Under the pieces are notes generated by a model. That model had not been told where the DNA came from and did no database searches. It saw nothing but the letters and a program-made list of their open reading frames with translations. Both the position numbers and the translations under genes were made by a program. From NCBI GenBank assembly GCA_963745675.1, contig CAVUYM010000009.1, positions 1-64,000 on the forward strand: 64,000 nt of DNA, read 5' to 3'. Below are positions 38,114 to 48,169 of this stretch, in pieces; position 1 is the first letter of the stretch; each line of letters opens with the position of its first letter. The stretch comes from JAUIIK01 sp963745675. Its GTDB lineage: Bacteria > Chloroflexota > Chloroflexia > Thermomicrobiales > CFX8.

Positions 38114-39227
38114 TCAGACAGAGCCACCTTCGTCGACATCGGCCCAGCGCTGCTCATCCAAGGATGTGCGGATTGCAGCCAGCACGCGCTGTGCCGCGAG
38201 GCCGTCCGCGAAACTCGGCCAGGAGACCGCTCCAGCTCGGATATCGCTGAATGAAACTCGCATCGAGGCGGCGGGTGTAGTGATAGGAGATACCGATCGG
38301 AAACGGGCCAGCGTCGATGGCAGGCTCGCGTGGTGGAGCATACTCCAGAAGCGTTCGGCCCTCTCGGTCATCCGATGTGATGGCTAAGAGCGACTCGGAC
38401 GTGCGCCCATGTTGCTCCCACAACAAGGTGCCCTTCGATCCGTAGATGCGGGTTGCCCCCGATCCCACATTGAGTGATGTCCAGCCCGAGCGGAAAAGGG
38501 CCTGTCCGCCGTTTGCGTATTCAGCGATCCAGGAGGCGGCATCATCGCCATCGACCGCAGCGGTGCCTCCGTTTGGGAGTGGCCGTTCTGCAATCATCGT
38601 GATCCCATGCGCCACGACTTTCGTGATATCCCCACCAAACCAGAGTGCAAGATCAATCGAGTGCGAGCCATATTCGACAAAGACGCCGCCATTGGCATGC
38701 TTGCGTTGCATCTTCCAATGCAGTGGCCGGCTGGGGTCGAAGAATTGCGGGTTCACCTCAATGCGCTCGAACATCTGCACCTCGCCGATCAGTCCCTCAT
38801 CGATGAGTTCGCGCATCCTGCTCACGACTGGCGAATAGCGGAAGAGAAAGTCGATCTTCGCAATGCGCCCAGCTCGTTTTGCCGCCGCCAGCATTTCTTC
38901 ACCCTGGCGAACGTCGTAGGCAATCGGCTTTTCACAGAGGACGTGCAGACCGCTGTCGAACGCAGCGATGACGAGATCTCGATGGGTGTCATCCGGTGTG
39001 GCGATGACGACTGCATCGAGATTGTCGGGATCACGGAAGAGTCGATATGCGTCTGTCTCTACCCGTTCGACGCCATAGGCCTCAGCCGCCGTTCGCGCCC
39101 GCGCTTCGTCGGGATCGACGACCGCCACGACGTCGACATCCGGGAAGGAAGTGAAGGCAGGTAAATGAACGCGAGCCCCCCACGATCCCATGCCGATGAT
39201 CCCGAGGCGGATACGACTGTTTGTCAT
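38114..39227 (-). CDS. Gfo/Idh/MocA family oxidoreductase, one frameshift
   Basis: An NAD(P)-dependent sugar or inositol dehydrogenase of about 370 residues. ATG 39227 (MTNSRIRLGIIGMGSWG) with GAAGGGG upstream. The Rossmann motif is followed by AVVDPDEARA, ATPDDTHRDLV, and the catalytic CEKPIAYDVRQGEEML (EKP Lys). The C-terminal domain has GGVFVEYGSHSIDLALW. A frameshift near 38260 moves the last part to SFSDIRAGAVSWPSFADGLAA, which ends at 38114, the expected end for the family. Which sugar it uses is unknown. Confidence 0.82.
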
Positions 39228-39501
39228 CAGGAAATCCCCTTCGTCCTGGACGATAGTTTTCACGTTGACGGCTAGGAACCTACTGGGAGAGAAGAACCCC
39301 TCACAACGACGGTAGTCAATGCCGCTTGGATGTTCCGCATTACGTCCACTGATTGATACGGAGCTTGTTTGGTCGCGGCGGCGTTCAGCGTTTCGACGTC
39401 AACGATGCATCGATAGAGCTTTCGTCGCCAGCATTGAGTGTAGCGTGCAAGGTCGTTTAGGATATGCCGTGTTGATTTTGTTCCTTTCGATGGAGGTTTG
39501 C

Positions 39502-39774
39502 ATGGATCCGTTCCCTGACTTTGGCCTGTTCGAAGTATTGGCCGCCCTTGGAATTGCCTGGTTAGCCAACCAGATCTTTGCGCGTCCCATCCTCGGCTTT
39601 GCGCTCGTTGCCCTCGGCATTGCCGCACCTGTCGGGGTCATCATCTTCGCTGACCAGGAACTCACGCGTTGGCTCGGTGCGGGCTGCTTAGCGACGGCCC
39701 TGATCAACGCCGGCTATATTTTCCCGCAACTCCGGCGGCGTGGTTCCGAAGACGAGTCCCCCGAACCCAGTTGA
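39502..39774 (+). CDS. Small membrane protein, 90 residues
   Basis: ATG 39502 with GGAGG six bases upstream. Three hydrophobic segments: about 9-22 (FEVLAALGIAWLANQIF), 28-48 (ILGFALVALGIAAPVGVIIFA) and 54-75 (LGAGCLATALINAGYIFP). The C-terminus is charged (RRRGSEDESPEPS). No family is recognised. It is divergent from the Gfo/Idh gene across a 270-bp gap. Confidence 0.6.
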   Translation: MDPFPDFGLFEVLAALGIAWLANQIFARPILGFALVALGIAAPVGVIIFADQELTRWLGAGCLATALINAGYIFPQLRRRGSEDESPEPS

Positions 39775-39845
39775 CCGCCGTTGCCCGATAGGCTTGAGTC
39801 GATGCATCTTTCCGTGATCTGTGCTTTGTGATTATATAGTACTCA

Positions 39846-40383
39846 TCAGTCGAGCAGATTTTCTCCCAACTCCACCTGGACGATGCAAACCACCGCTGTG
39901 GTGGTTTGCATTGGCAAGAACGGCCGCCGCGTCTGATCAACGAGTTGCTGAACCCCATAGCCCTGATAGAACCCCACCGCCGCCTCGTCCTTGGCGTCGA
40001 CAATAACGGCGAGCGCTGCAATCTGCCGACGCTCGGTCAGCGCTCGCGCCAACGCATCCATGAGCAATATCTCTCCGCGCTCTTGTCCCCGAAGGAGTGA
40101 ATCGAAGGCGATTCGGCCCCGGAGCACGACCGCCAGATCCGGGTAGTGTGGTAATCGATGGGCGAGATTGTCCGGGAGATCGGTCAACTCCATCTCCATC
40201 GCCGAGCGTGTGTAGTAACCGGCGATCTTTCCTTACCAGTACCAATACCGCGACGATGTGGCGTTGCATTTCCTGGCGTGCCCGACGTTGGAGATAGTGA
40301 TCGAGTGCGGGCACGCCAAATGTAAATCCCGCTCGGTCATGATGACAATCGAGCGGCTCAAAGCGGTACTGATCTGATCTCAC
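39846..40383 (-). CDS. GNAT acetyltransferase, TacT-like, one frameshift
   Basis: About 178 residues of a GNAT protein resembling the toxins of DUF1778/GNAT pairs that acetylate charged tRNA. GTG 40383 begins VRSDQYRFEPLDC; FGVPALDHYLQRRARQEMQR follows, and near 40215 the frame moves to GKIAGYYTRSAMEMELTDLP. Then come VVLRGRIAFDSLLRGQERGE, AVIVDAKDEAAVGFYQGYG and FLPMQTT. Acetyl-CoA binding R/Q-x-x-G-x-G/A reads RGQERGEIL, so the motif is partly altered. No DUF1778 antitoxin is upstream: that side is occupied by a dead recombinase. Confidence 0.72.
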
Positions 40384-41034
40384 GATACCTGCGCGCGACG
40401 GAAATCCTGGTAACACTGAACGGCCCGGGTCAGAGCCAGCGTCTGGCGAGCATCCTTCGAACGGAAGACGGTGCATTCTGTGCCACCCTTCCCCTGCACC
40501 CGAGAGATTCTCCCCGTTCGGGTCGCACTTAACCTCTGAACCCTATTGGGCTCCAGTTGATCGAGATCGAGGTTGACTACCTTATCGCGCCGCAGTCCGG
40601 TCGAGAGCAACACATACACGAGGGCCTGATCGTGCTGCGGCCGGCTTCGGCCCTTCAACGGCACCGGCGCACTAACTCGTTGTCAGCGCTGGCCATTCTT
40701 GCGATGAATGCGCTCCAGTCGCTCGCACAGGCTCTTAAGGCTGCGCACCTGTGGCGGTGTTGGCTTCCGCGGCTCTGAGGGCGGCAGACCTAGTGCGCGG
40801 ATGCGAGTGGCTGGATCGCCATCCGGGTGGGCCTTGGGCGCGTGGCTGGCCACCCAGGCGGTTGTTGACCGTCGCCTGCGCACGACCTGCTTCCTTCGTA
40901 GAGGCGCGTTGCCAGACGACGATTTCGCGATGGAGGCAGGTCGAGATGCGATCCTGTCTATAGGCGTCTTCGACTTCTTCGAAGATGCGTTCGAGGTACA
41001 GCGCGATCTTGCGAGTCACTTCCGAAGATCGCAT
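40380..41034 (-). pseudogene. Tyrosine recombinase (integrase), truncated and interrupted
   Basis: A phage-type/XerC-like recombinase remnant. The N-terminal part (SSEVTRKIALYLERIFEEV, EIVVWQRASTKEAGRAQATV) shifts frame near 40860 into HAPKAHPDGDPATRIRALGL and SLCERLERIHRKNGQR, then meets an in-frame TGA near 40690 (expected Trp). The same frame resumes with VSAPVPLKGRSRPQHDQALV and the catalytic Arg motif VLLSTGLRRDKVVNLDLDQL, plus GKGGTECTVF. The rest of the catalytic domain (HxxR, Tyr) is absent: the frame ends at the GNAT start. This is a mobile element scar. Confidence 0.7.
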
Positions 41035-41169
41035 TCCGACGATCGTACTCTGAGCGTCTACGAGTTTAGTGGTGGTATGCGGCGGACTGATTTTGGGCTA
41101 CGCTGCATTTATTACAGTAGCCTAAAGGGTCATTGCGCCGCGGCTGCGCGCGTAAGACGGAGGACGAGC

Positions 41170-42393
41170 ATGATAGATTTTTCCCTCTCGACCGAAGACC
41201 AGCATCTACTCGACACCGCTAGGGATCTGGCCAGCGAGTTCGCCACCCGGGCCCAGGAATACGACGAAGCTGCGGCGTTCCCCGCTGAGGACTTTGTGAG
41301 CATCCGTGCTGCGGGTTTCCACACGCTTGCTGTGCCGAAGGATCTTGGCGGCTATGGCATGTGGCGCGACGACCGTTTTGCAATCTACTACATGATTCTG
41401 GCGGAGCTTGCGGCGGGCAGCGCATCGACCGGCCAGCTTGTTCAGATTCAGTCCCACGCGACCGGCATCATCGGCTACCTCGGGAACGACGAGCAACGCG
41501 AACGCTACCTGGGCGATGTCGTCAATAATGGCGCACTGATCGCTTCTTGCGGTAGCGAAACCGATCCCCGACAGATGGAGTCTGGGACGGGTCGCGCCGA
41601 GCTTCAGCCTGTCGCGGGCGGCTTTGTGCTCAACTCGATCAAGTTCTTCGGCTCGCTCTCCCCCGCAGCCGACCACTACGTCGTCTACGTCATGGCGCCC
41701 GACGCTCCGGGTGCTTCTGAGGGCTACACGACGATCGTCGTCTCGAAGGACGATCCAGGCGTTTCGCTGCAAAATAATTGGGATGTCATGGGCATGCGGG
41801 CGACGGTGAGCTGGAGCCTGGTCCTGAAGGATGTCTTCGTGCCCTGGGAGAATGTGCTGGGTGAACCGGGCGACTGGGTCCAGCACGATCCGCGCACCTT
41901 CACTCTGGCCTACGTCGCTAACCACCTCGGCACGGCTGAAGGCGTCTACCGCTTCGTGCTCGATTACCTCAGGCAACGGCCTTTCCTGATGGATGACAAT
42001 CAGATCGTCTACATGGTTGGCGAGATGGACTCCGCGATTCAGGCCACACGCACGTCGATGCTTTACGCCGCCTGGCTCTGGGAGCAGGGCCAATGGGTCG
42101 AGGCTGAAAAAGCCTCGATGCGGGTGCTCCACACTTCAAAGCAGATGGCCCTGATGGTCACGTCGAAGGCGTTCGACGTCTGCGGCGCGCGGGCTGCCTT
42201 CCGCCACTTGCCGGTCGAGCGGGCCCTACGCGATGTCCGCACCTTCTCGCTGCATTTCCGCGAATCGCAGGTACTCCGGATGCTCGTCGAAGCCGAACTG
42301 GGCGGGGAGTTCCACTCGAAGCAGAAGTACGGCGCAGCCGTCGGTCGCCAATCCTGGAGCGGCCTTGGTCACCCGCAGCCCGGTGGAAGTTAG
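41170..42393 (+). CDS. Acyl-CoA dehydrogenase family protein
   Basis: A 407-residue FAD enzyme of the acyl-CoA dehydrogenase superfamily. ATG 41170. Family motifs: FPAEDFVSIRAAGFHTLAVP, GSASTGQLVQIQSHATGI, ASCGSETDPRQME (replacing the usual TEP.GSD loop), SIKFFGSL, GMRATVSWSLVLKDVFVPWEN, and FDVCGARAAF near the end. The order and the ETDPRQ loop are closer to the DszC/SfnB monooxygenase-like branch than to fatty-acid enzymes, so it could be a flavin monooxygenase or nitroalkane-type oxidase. The upstream frame is open to 40708 but antisense to the integrase remnant, so it is not counted. Confidence 0.82.
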   Translation: MIDFSLSTEDQHLLDTARDLASEFATRAQEYDEAAAFPAEDFVSIRAAGFHTLAVPKDLGGYGMWRDDRFAIYYMILAELAAGSASTGQLVQIQSHATGIIGYLGNDEQRERYLGDVVNNGALIASCGSETDPRQMESGTGRAELQPVAGGFVLNSIKFFGSLSPAADHYVVYVMAPDAPGASEGYTTIVVSKDDPGVSLQNNWDVMGMRATVSWSLVLKDVFVPWENVLGEPGDWVQHDPRTFTLAYVANHLGTAEGVYRFVLDYLRQRPFLMDDNQIVYMVGEMDSAIQATRTSMLYAAWLWEQGQWVEAEKASMRVLHTSKQMALMVTSKAFDVCGARAAFRHLPVERALRDVRTFSLHFRESQVLRMLVEAELGGEFHSKQKYGAAVGRQSWSGLGHPQPGGS

Positions 42394-42948
42394 GCTGCCG
42401 CTGTCCGGTTGTTGAGCAGTCTTTCTACTGCCTTCGTAAGCTCGTTGGGGTTCCTGGTTGGAATGATCGCGGCATGCTGATTTCCAACATCGAGTAGCAC
42501 TTTGAACGTGTTCGCATGTCCAACTGCGTCTGACTCTGGTGACGCCACGAATCGATGTGACTGGGATTGTGAAGTCGACATCCTCTAATCGTTCGGTTCC
42601 GCGGATATTCTTGGCGATCGTCGCGAATCCACGCTTCGGTCCGTTGTAGGAGATATTGACGTTTTCAGTATCGATGACAACCCGGTAACTCCCAGGTTGC
42701 TCTCTGCGATAGCTCATAATATCCCAGAGCCCGTTCGCGAGCATGCCGATGGCTAGTCCGATGGCCCAACCGTAGATGTGCGAATCAATCTCCACAGGAT
42801 TGGGTCCGATATCGAAGTGGTCGATGAGCAGTGCAAAGCCACCGAAGACCAATGAGACGAGCAATATCGACGCCGTGTGGAAGCCACGCCGTTGTCGAAC
42901 GATAAATGACTCTACGTAGACCGCGCTGTTGTTGCTTTCATGTGCCAT
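42390..42948 (-). CDS. Two-segment membrane protein, one frameshift
   Basis: About 185 residues starting at ATG 42948. Two hydrophobic segments near residues 27-45 (SILLVSLVFGGFALLIDHF) and 59-76 (IYGWAIGLAIGMLANGLW) precede a cytosolic domain (YRVVIDTENVNISYNGPKRG), reminiscent of a PH-like fold. One base is off near 42560-42575; the protein continues as HRFVASPESDAVGHANTFKV to the end NPNELTKAVERLLNNR. It converges with the acyl-CoA dehydrogenase gene, overlapping by 4 bp. Function unknown. Confidence 0.6.
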
Positions 42949-43137
42949 GATTGCTTGCTTCCCAGTAATGCTCCTGTATGGAGCAGTCTACCGGGAACCA
43001 ATTGAGGGCACTATGGCCACAGGTCATGAATTGTCCACGATGTAGGTGCGCTGGCGCGCTGTCTGTCCAGGGGTTTAGTCGAGCTTGGCATGCCGCTTCG
43101 GATGCCGTAACCTGCAATTTATACTGTTTCAAAGAGG

Positions 43138-43500
43138 CTATGACTTGTTGGATATAGGGACGTGATTCATTTCGCCAACGTCGGGCACAGTCTGGAGCAG
43201 CGTCACCACCAAGGCCACGTCACTCGGCTTGCCGTAGCACTCGACAGCCTGCTCCAACGCCCACCCACTTAGTTCGATACAGGTGTCCACAGTGATCTGA
43301 GGACCAAACTCGCGATTCGACAGTTTGCTCCTTAGCTTCTTGATGCGTCCGCTAGTACCCCTGCGGTTCCGCAGCGAGGGTGGCTGGACGAGGATCGGGC
43401 AGCGTCCGCTTTGGCAAAGAGTGACCCTACAAGATCCTGGGAGGGGGACGATGATAGGCGACCGCAAAACAAACACCAATAGGCCCGCTAGTCCCCCCAT
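43138..43500 (-). CDS. Hypothetical protein, uncertain
   Basis: A 120-residue frame from ATG 43500. It has a hydrophobic N-terminus (MGGLAGLLVFVLRSP) and a protein-like C-terminal half (FGPQITVDTCIELSGWALEQ and KPSDVALVVTLLQTVPDVGE). It lies just after the alpha-oxoamine synthase remnant on the same strand. I do not recognise it; it may itself be the frameshifted tail of a larger gene. Confidence 0.3.
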   Translation of the reverse strand: MGGLAGLLVFVLRSPIIVPLPGSCRVTLCQSGRCPILVQPPSLRNRRGTSGRIKKLRSKLSNREFGPQITVDTCIELSGWALEQAVECYGKPSDVALVVTLLQTVPDVGEMNHVPISNKS

Positions 43501-43522
43501 CGCTCCGTTTGTTTTTGCATGC

Positions 43523-44766
43523 TCAAGCGATGAGTCCACATTGACGGCCGGCTTGCGCAAGAACGGAAACCGCGAAATCGATGTCCTCGTTGCTATGTGC
43601 CGGCCGTCACCGTCGTACGGAGTCTCGGATGCTTGCTGGGAACTGCTGGATAGACGATCGGCAGTACAAAGACACCGTTGGCTTGACAAAGACGGGTCAT
43701 CTTATATGTCATGAGTTCGGTTCGACACATGATAGGTACGATTGGTGTCGTTGTCTTGAGCAGGTCGAACCCGAGACGGCGCAGGGCGCTACTATAACGT
43801 TCAGCGTTTTCGTGTAAGCGCCGCACCCGATCCGGCTCTTCATGGATGACACCAAAGGCGGCATGCGCAGCTGCCGCCTGCGGCCCGGGCAGAGCAGCCG
43901 AGAAAATGAAGGCCCGCGCGTTGTGCTTGAGGGCGTTAACAAGTGCAGCACTGCCAGCAACGTAACCCCCAATGCTCGGAATTGTTTTGGAGAGCGTGCC
44001 CATCTTGATGTCTATGGCCTCTGGATTCAATCCAAAATGCTCCTCAATCCCTCGTCCGAATGATCCAAGCACTCCCAAACTGTGAGCCTCATCAACCATG
44101 AGCGCGGCACCATAGTGGCGGCACAGCTGCACGACCTCTGGTAGGTTCACGATATCGCCATCCATGCTGAAAACGGCGTCGACAACCACTAACTTCCCTG
44201 CATTGCCCGCCTGCTCTAGTCTGCGCTTCAACGCTCCCATGTCGTTGTGCCGGTAGACCATCAGCTTCGCTCCAGAGAGCACACAGCCGTCGAAGATGCT
44301 AGCGTGGTCCAGCCTGTCGCAGATGACCACATGTCCCCTGCTAGCGAATGCCGAAATGACGGCGATGTTGGTCACATAACCACTAGAAAATGCAACTGCT
44401 GATTCTGTTCCGTTGAACTGGGCGATCGCTCGCTCGAGCTCCACGTGCAAGCTATTGGTACCAGCCAGGAGACGTACACCGTGCGTACCAGTCCCAAAAG
44501 TGGCCAGAGCTTCCTGCGCCGCGCGGTTGATCGTGGGGTGACCGAGTAGGCCAAGATAGCTATAGGAGGACATCATCAGCATCGGCTGCCCTGCAACGGT
44601 TACCCGTGCGCCGTCGAGTTCTTCAATTACCTGTTGATAGAAGTAATTCCCTTGAGCTAGTCCTTCAAGATAGCGCTCACTAAGTAGAGCGACTCGTTGG
44701 TCGATGAACGGAGTATCCGGTACCCCATCCGGGCAGGAATCACAAGTACCTGTCCTCGGGTTCTGT
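43523..44766 (-). pseudogene. Alpha-oxoamine synthase (AONS/KBL-like) lacking a start, frameshifted near its end
   Basis: A PLP-dependent acyltransferase that condenses an acyl-CoA with an amino acid. Clear motifs: LDGARVTVAGQPMLMMSSYS, YLGLLGHP, GTGTHGVRLLAGT, VVVDAVFSMDGD, MVDEAHSLGVLG, and the Lys motif IKMGTLSKTIPSIGGYVAGS. The frame is open upstream of ATG 44582 to a TAA at about 44767 and encodes the expected N-terminus (SERYLEGLAQGNYFYQQVIE), but has no ATG, GTG or TTG. Near 43593 a base is off: the C-terminal helix EDIDFAVSVLAQAG continues to 43523. The acyl and amino acid substrates are unknown. Codon use and the adjacent IS982 remnant suggest a recently acquired, damaged gene. Confidence 0.65.
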
Positions 44767-44929
44767 TAGGTAGCGGACTGCACATCTTCTTGCTACTCCC
44801 TCCAGGACAATTTCCAGCTTCTCTATGTTATTCGTCGACCCTTGTGCTAGCTGATTGGCCGATAGCCCTTCAGTTGGTTATCGGTCGAGTGTGAAATCCA
44901 GCCGATTGCAGCCGATGGCATGTGCGTCG

Positions 44930-45429
44930 ATGACAATCAGCTTTCTCGATTTCTGTCACTCTGTCTACGTCATCGTCGACGATGCCTTGCAGGCGTGGGC
45001 GGTACCGCCAGGAGATCCGCAACCGCGCTGTAGCAACAGCGATCTGCTCACGGCGGTGTAAGCCGGCGAATTCCGTGGACGGGACCAGGAGTCGGAATTG
45101 CCGGTCGCCTCGTGACTACCCCGACATCTTCGAGCGGATGCCGGAATGCAGCCTCTTCAACCGCCGTCGCCGCAACCTCCTGGGCACGCTCAATCGGCAG
45201 CGGCAGCCCCTGCTGCGCCAGCTCGATCTGGTGCTCGACTGTCAGTGCGTTCTCGATGGTCTGACCATTCCGATGCCTGGGTTTCACTCGTCCCGCGCTC
45301 GCAGGCTATCCCTATTTGGCGCGCATTGGCTGGACCAAGAGCGAAACGCTGCGCGTGTTCGGCTACAAACTGAATCTGCTGATTAACATCAACAGACTCA
45401 TCACTGACTTTGCCTTAGCTCACCACTAG
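44930..45429 (+). pseudogene. IS982-family transposase remnant
   Basis: Three frame segments together resemble the IS982 transposase. From ATG 44930: DFCHSVYVIVDDALQAWAVP and PQPRCSNSDLLTAV (family N-terminus). From about 45110: DYPDIFERMPECSLFNRRRR, LLRQLDLVLDCQCVLDGLTI (the catalytic Asp region). From about 45320: RIGWTKSETLRVFGYKLNLL and ITDFALAHH, then a stop. The catalytic core and C-terminus are damaged, so it is not active. Terminal inverted repeats were not located. Confidence 0.65.
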
Positions 45430-45788
45430 CGTGCACAACTGCGCTCACTGGTGCCGAAGTGCCGTCGCCCGCCTGCGATGTTTGCGTTCAGGACTTGCCA
45501 GACCCTCCACATCTTCGTGAATCAACGCCGAATAGTGGATACCCAGCGTGACGCCGATGATCGCCGAACTGTGGATGAGATGCATCTCACGACACAAAAA
45601 TTAAGAAATAGCAGGAAGTTTCACGACAGACGGACTGAAACTGCAATAGTGTCGTCTACCAGCGGTCCCGGGCGGGTTGGTCGATTGATTTGCTACGCTC
45701 AACGGGGCTATCGGCCAGGGACGCAATTGAGATGGCCGTTTGCCCCAGGGTAACGAGCGCAGTCATGAAAGCCGGTGAGAGGTCTTCG
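45430..45788. other. Region after the IS remnant, nothing recognisable
   Basis: 359 bp between the IS982 remnant and the pentapeptide gene. I see no coherent reading frame, repeat or hairpin; it may contain the unrecognised right end of the insertion sequence. Confidence 0.35.
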
Positions 45789-46389
45789 ATGGAAGAACGC
45801 TGCGACATCGAGATGAGCTTTGTCGGGGATGATCTGAGCGGCCAGGACTTCATTGATAGGAAGTTCGTCAGGTGCTCGTTCCGGTTCGCCAATCTCGGTG
45901 AAGTTGTGACCCAAAGCTGTGTTTTCGATGGTTGCGAGTTCAAGAATGCGCGCCTGAACAGCTCTCGCCACGTCAATACGGCTTTTCTGAACTGCCAGTT
46001 CGACAATGCCAATCTGTTCGGGGCTCAGTTCGACGGCTGCAAAATGGTCGGTTCCGCTTTTGTCGGGGCCGAGATGAATGGGGTCAAGATCACCGGTGGC
46101 GACTGGTCGTTTTCCAGCCTGAGGGCTCAGGATCTGTCACAGATGGACCTTGAGTGGTCTACGGTTGGTTGAGACGGATCTGTCCGAATGCAGCCTGATC
46201 AAGACCATCTTCCGGGGCGCTGACCTCAGCCGGGCAATTCTCTGGCAGGCCGACCTGACCGATGCTGACCTGCGCGGCGCGCGCCTCGATGGCGTCGACC
46301 TGAGTTCGACACGCTTGAAAGGCGCAAGGATCGACATTGCTCAGGCTATTCAGATTGCTGAGAGTCACGGCGCAAAAGTGGAGGAGTAA
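45789..46389 (+). CDS. Pentapeptide-repeat protein, one frameshift
   Basis: About 200 residues of right-handed quadrilateral beta-helix. ATG 45789 has GAGAGG six bases upstream; ATG 45765 is possible. Repeats of the A(D/N)LXX type run throughout: FANLGEVV, FDGCEFKNARL, FDNANLFGAQF, MNGVKITGGD, then past a one-base slip near 46155, LVETDLSECSLIKTIFRGAD, DLTDADLRGARLDGVDLSST. Some members mimic DNA and protect gyrase from quinolones, but most have no known role. A perfect hairpin at 46393-46426 follows. Confidence 0.75.
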
Positions 46390-46392
46390 GCG

Positions 46393-46426
46393 CCGAGGTC
46401 CATCCTGATGTCAGGATGGACCTCGG
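46393..46426. terminator. Perfect 16-bp hairpin between convergent genes
   Basis: CCGAGGTCCATCCTGA (46393-46408) pairs with 46411-46426 around TG. It lies between the pentapeptide gene (plus) and the helicase gene (minus) and can stop both. The CATCC/GGATG core links it to the other dispersed hairpins. Confidence 0.7.
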
Positions 46427-46433
46427 AAGGTAG

Positions 46434-47852
46434 CTATGCGCTGCGTTTGCGGCGAGGACTGAAGCAGGCCGAACAGTAGACCGGGCGGCTCGGGTCGGGC
46501 CGGAAGGGCACCGTATCCATCTCGCCACAGGAGGAGCAGACTGCCTGGTACATCGTGCGGCTGTCGTTGCTCCTTCTCGACGTTGCGCGACCGGGCAACG
46601 GGTAGCGAGCGGCTGCTCGAGCTTTCGGCGCGGTCCGAGTTCGAGCACCATTTGACGGTGTCGTAGCGCGAGCCATCAGGTCGGATGAGCTTGGCTGCGT
46701 CGTCCCAGGATGCCCCGATGACCGAGATCGGCAGATCGCGCTTCAATTTGCGCCATTTTTCGCCGTCGCCGGACCCCAACAGCGTGATCGCCATGCCTTC
46801 CCGATCCATCCGGCCGGTGCGGCCGATGCGATGGGTCAGGAGATCCGAGGATTCCGGCAGATCGACGTTGATGACCAGATTGACATCGGCGATGTCGAGA
46901 CCGCGTGCCGCGACGTTGGTCGCAACGAGGATGTCGATCGCGCCGGAGCGGAAGTTGCTCATCACCCGGTCGCGGGCATTCTGCGACAGATTTCCCTGGA
47001 GCGCGCCGACGGGATAGCCGTCGCGCTCTAGCCGGTGAGCCAGCTTGCGGACGCCGTGCTTGGTGCGTCCGAAGACGATCGTCGAGCCGTCGCCGCGACG
47101 ATCCAGGAGATCGCGCAGGACGTCGTGCTTGTTGTTGTTGGCGATGTCGACGGCGACGTGGTCGATCGATGTGTCGTCCATGCGGCCTTCGTCGACCGCG
47201 ACGCGTTCGGGGTTGTTGAGGTAGCGGCGGGCCGCATCTTCCACCCACTCGGGCATCGTCGCCGAGAAGAGCGCCGTCTGGCGATCCCGGCGGGTGTATC
47301 GAATGATGCGCTCGACGTCGGGGCCGAAGCCCTTGTCGAGCAAGCGTGTCGGCTTCGTCCAGGACGAGGAAGCGCAACTGATGCAGTTCCAGCGCGCCCT
47401 GATTGAGCAGGTCGAGCACTCGTCCTGGCGTCCCGATGAGCACCTGGCAGCCGCGGCGGATTTCCGCCTTCTGCGGCTTGTCCGAGCGCCCGCCGACGAT
47501 GGTGACCGTCGTGATGCCCTGTGGCGGGCCGATCTGCTCGGTGACGTCGGCGATCTGGACGGCCAGTTCACGAGTTGGAGTCAACACCATGACCTGGACT
47601 GAGCGCTGTCGAGGATCGATCTGCTCGATCGCAGGCAGCATGAATGCGAGCGTCTTGCCGGACCCTGTGCGGGCCTGGCCAATAACATCGCGGCCGCTCA
47701 GAAGCAGCGGCAACGTCGGCGGACTGGATCGGCGTCGGTGTGACGATATCGATCCGGGCGAGCGCCTGCTGTGATTTCTGATTGAGTCGAAATGAACCAA
47801 AGGTCAAATTTGACGGCTCTACGGCCGCCCTGTCTTGCGTTGCAGTGGACAC
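46434..47852 (-). CDS. DEAD-box RNA helicase with C-terminal zinc ribbon, three frameshifts
   Basis: An ATP-dependent RNA helicase, about 473 residues once joined, starting at ATG 47852. Segment one: FGSFRLNQKSQQALARIDIV, PTPIQ (Q motif); break near 47760. Segment two: GQARTGSGKTLAFMLPAIEQ (Walker A), TPTRELAVQIADV, IGTPGRVLDLL, VLDEADTL; break near 47345. Segment three: ALFSATMPEWVEDAARRYL, VATNVAARGLDIADV, HRIGRTGRMDREG; break near 46660. The last part has a CxxC-CxxC ribbon (YQAVCSSCGEMD, and VYCSACFS) as in some Cfl/CsdA-like helicases. It is divergent from an RRM gene, an arrangement that points to cold-shock RNA remodelling. Three breaks in a likely important gene favour sequence error. 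Confidence 0.85.
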
Positions 47853-48169
47853 GAAAGTAGCGTTCCTAACAGCCCGTAGCGTAAAAAATTGGGAAGTAAA
47901 AATCCGGCGAACCGGTTAGTACGGTTCGCTGCTCTCCCTGCTACGGATATCTAAGGGGGCATTGTCGTACTCTCGCGCACTCTAATAGCGCGTCTCTACC
48001 TGCTAGACGTAATCCTAACAGGTTGTCAGCAAAGCTCCAACCATCCAATCGTCATAGTTGCATTACCAGATAAGCGCATGATCATGATAGAGTCTGTGCG
48101 GTAAATGTTTTGCACAGTCGGAAACGGGATGTCCCTGTTCCTCCGCTCTGCATCCTCTAGGGAGTCCCT
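47853..48169. promoter_or_regulatory. Shared upstream region of helicase and RRM genes
   Basis: A 317-bp divergent spacer with no gene. It is AT-richer than its surroundings and could hold long 5' leaders for both genes, as is usual in cold-shock loci. I see no clear promoter hexamers: TTGCAT at 48058 followed by CATGAT at 48083 is too weakly spaced to claim. Confidence 0.35.

Noticed and set aside
40708..41169. N-terminal extension of the acyl-CoA dehydrogenase
   Set aside because: It lies antisense to the integrase remnant; homology begins at ATG 41170.
45048..45287. Minus-strand frame across the IS982 remnant
   Set aside because: Plus-strand segments match the transposase, and the minus frame is its shadow.
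46676..47800. A long alternative frame through the helicase gene rich in Arg and Pro
   Set aside because: Only its first third carries helicase motifs; the remainder is an out-of-frame reading after a slip.
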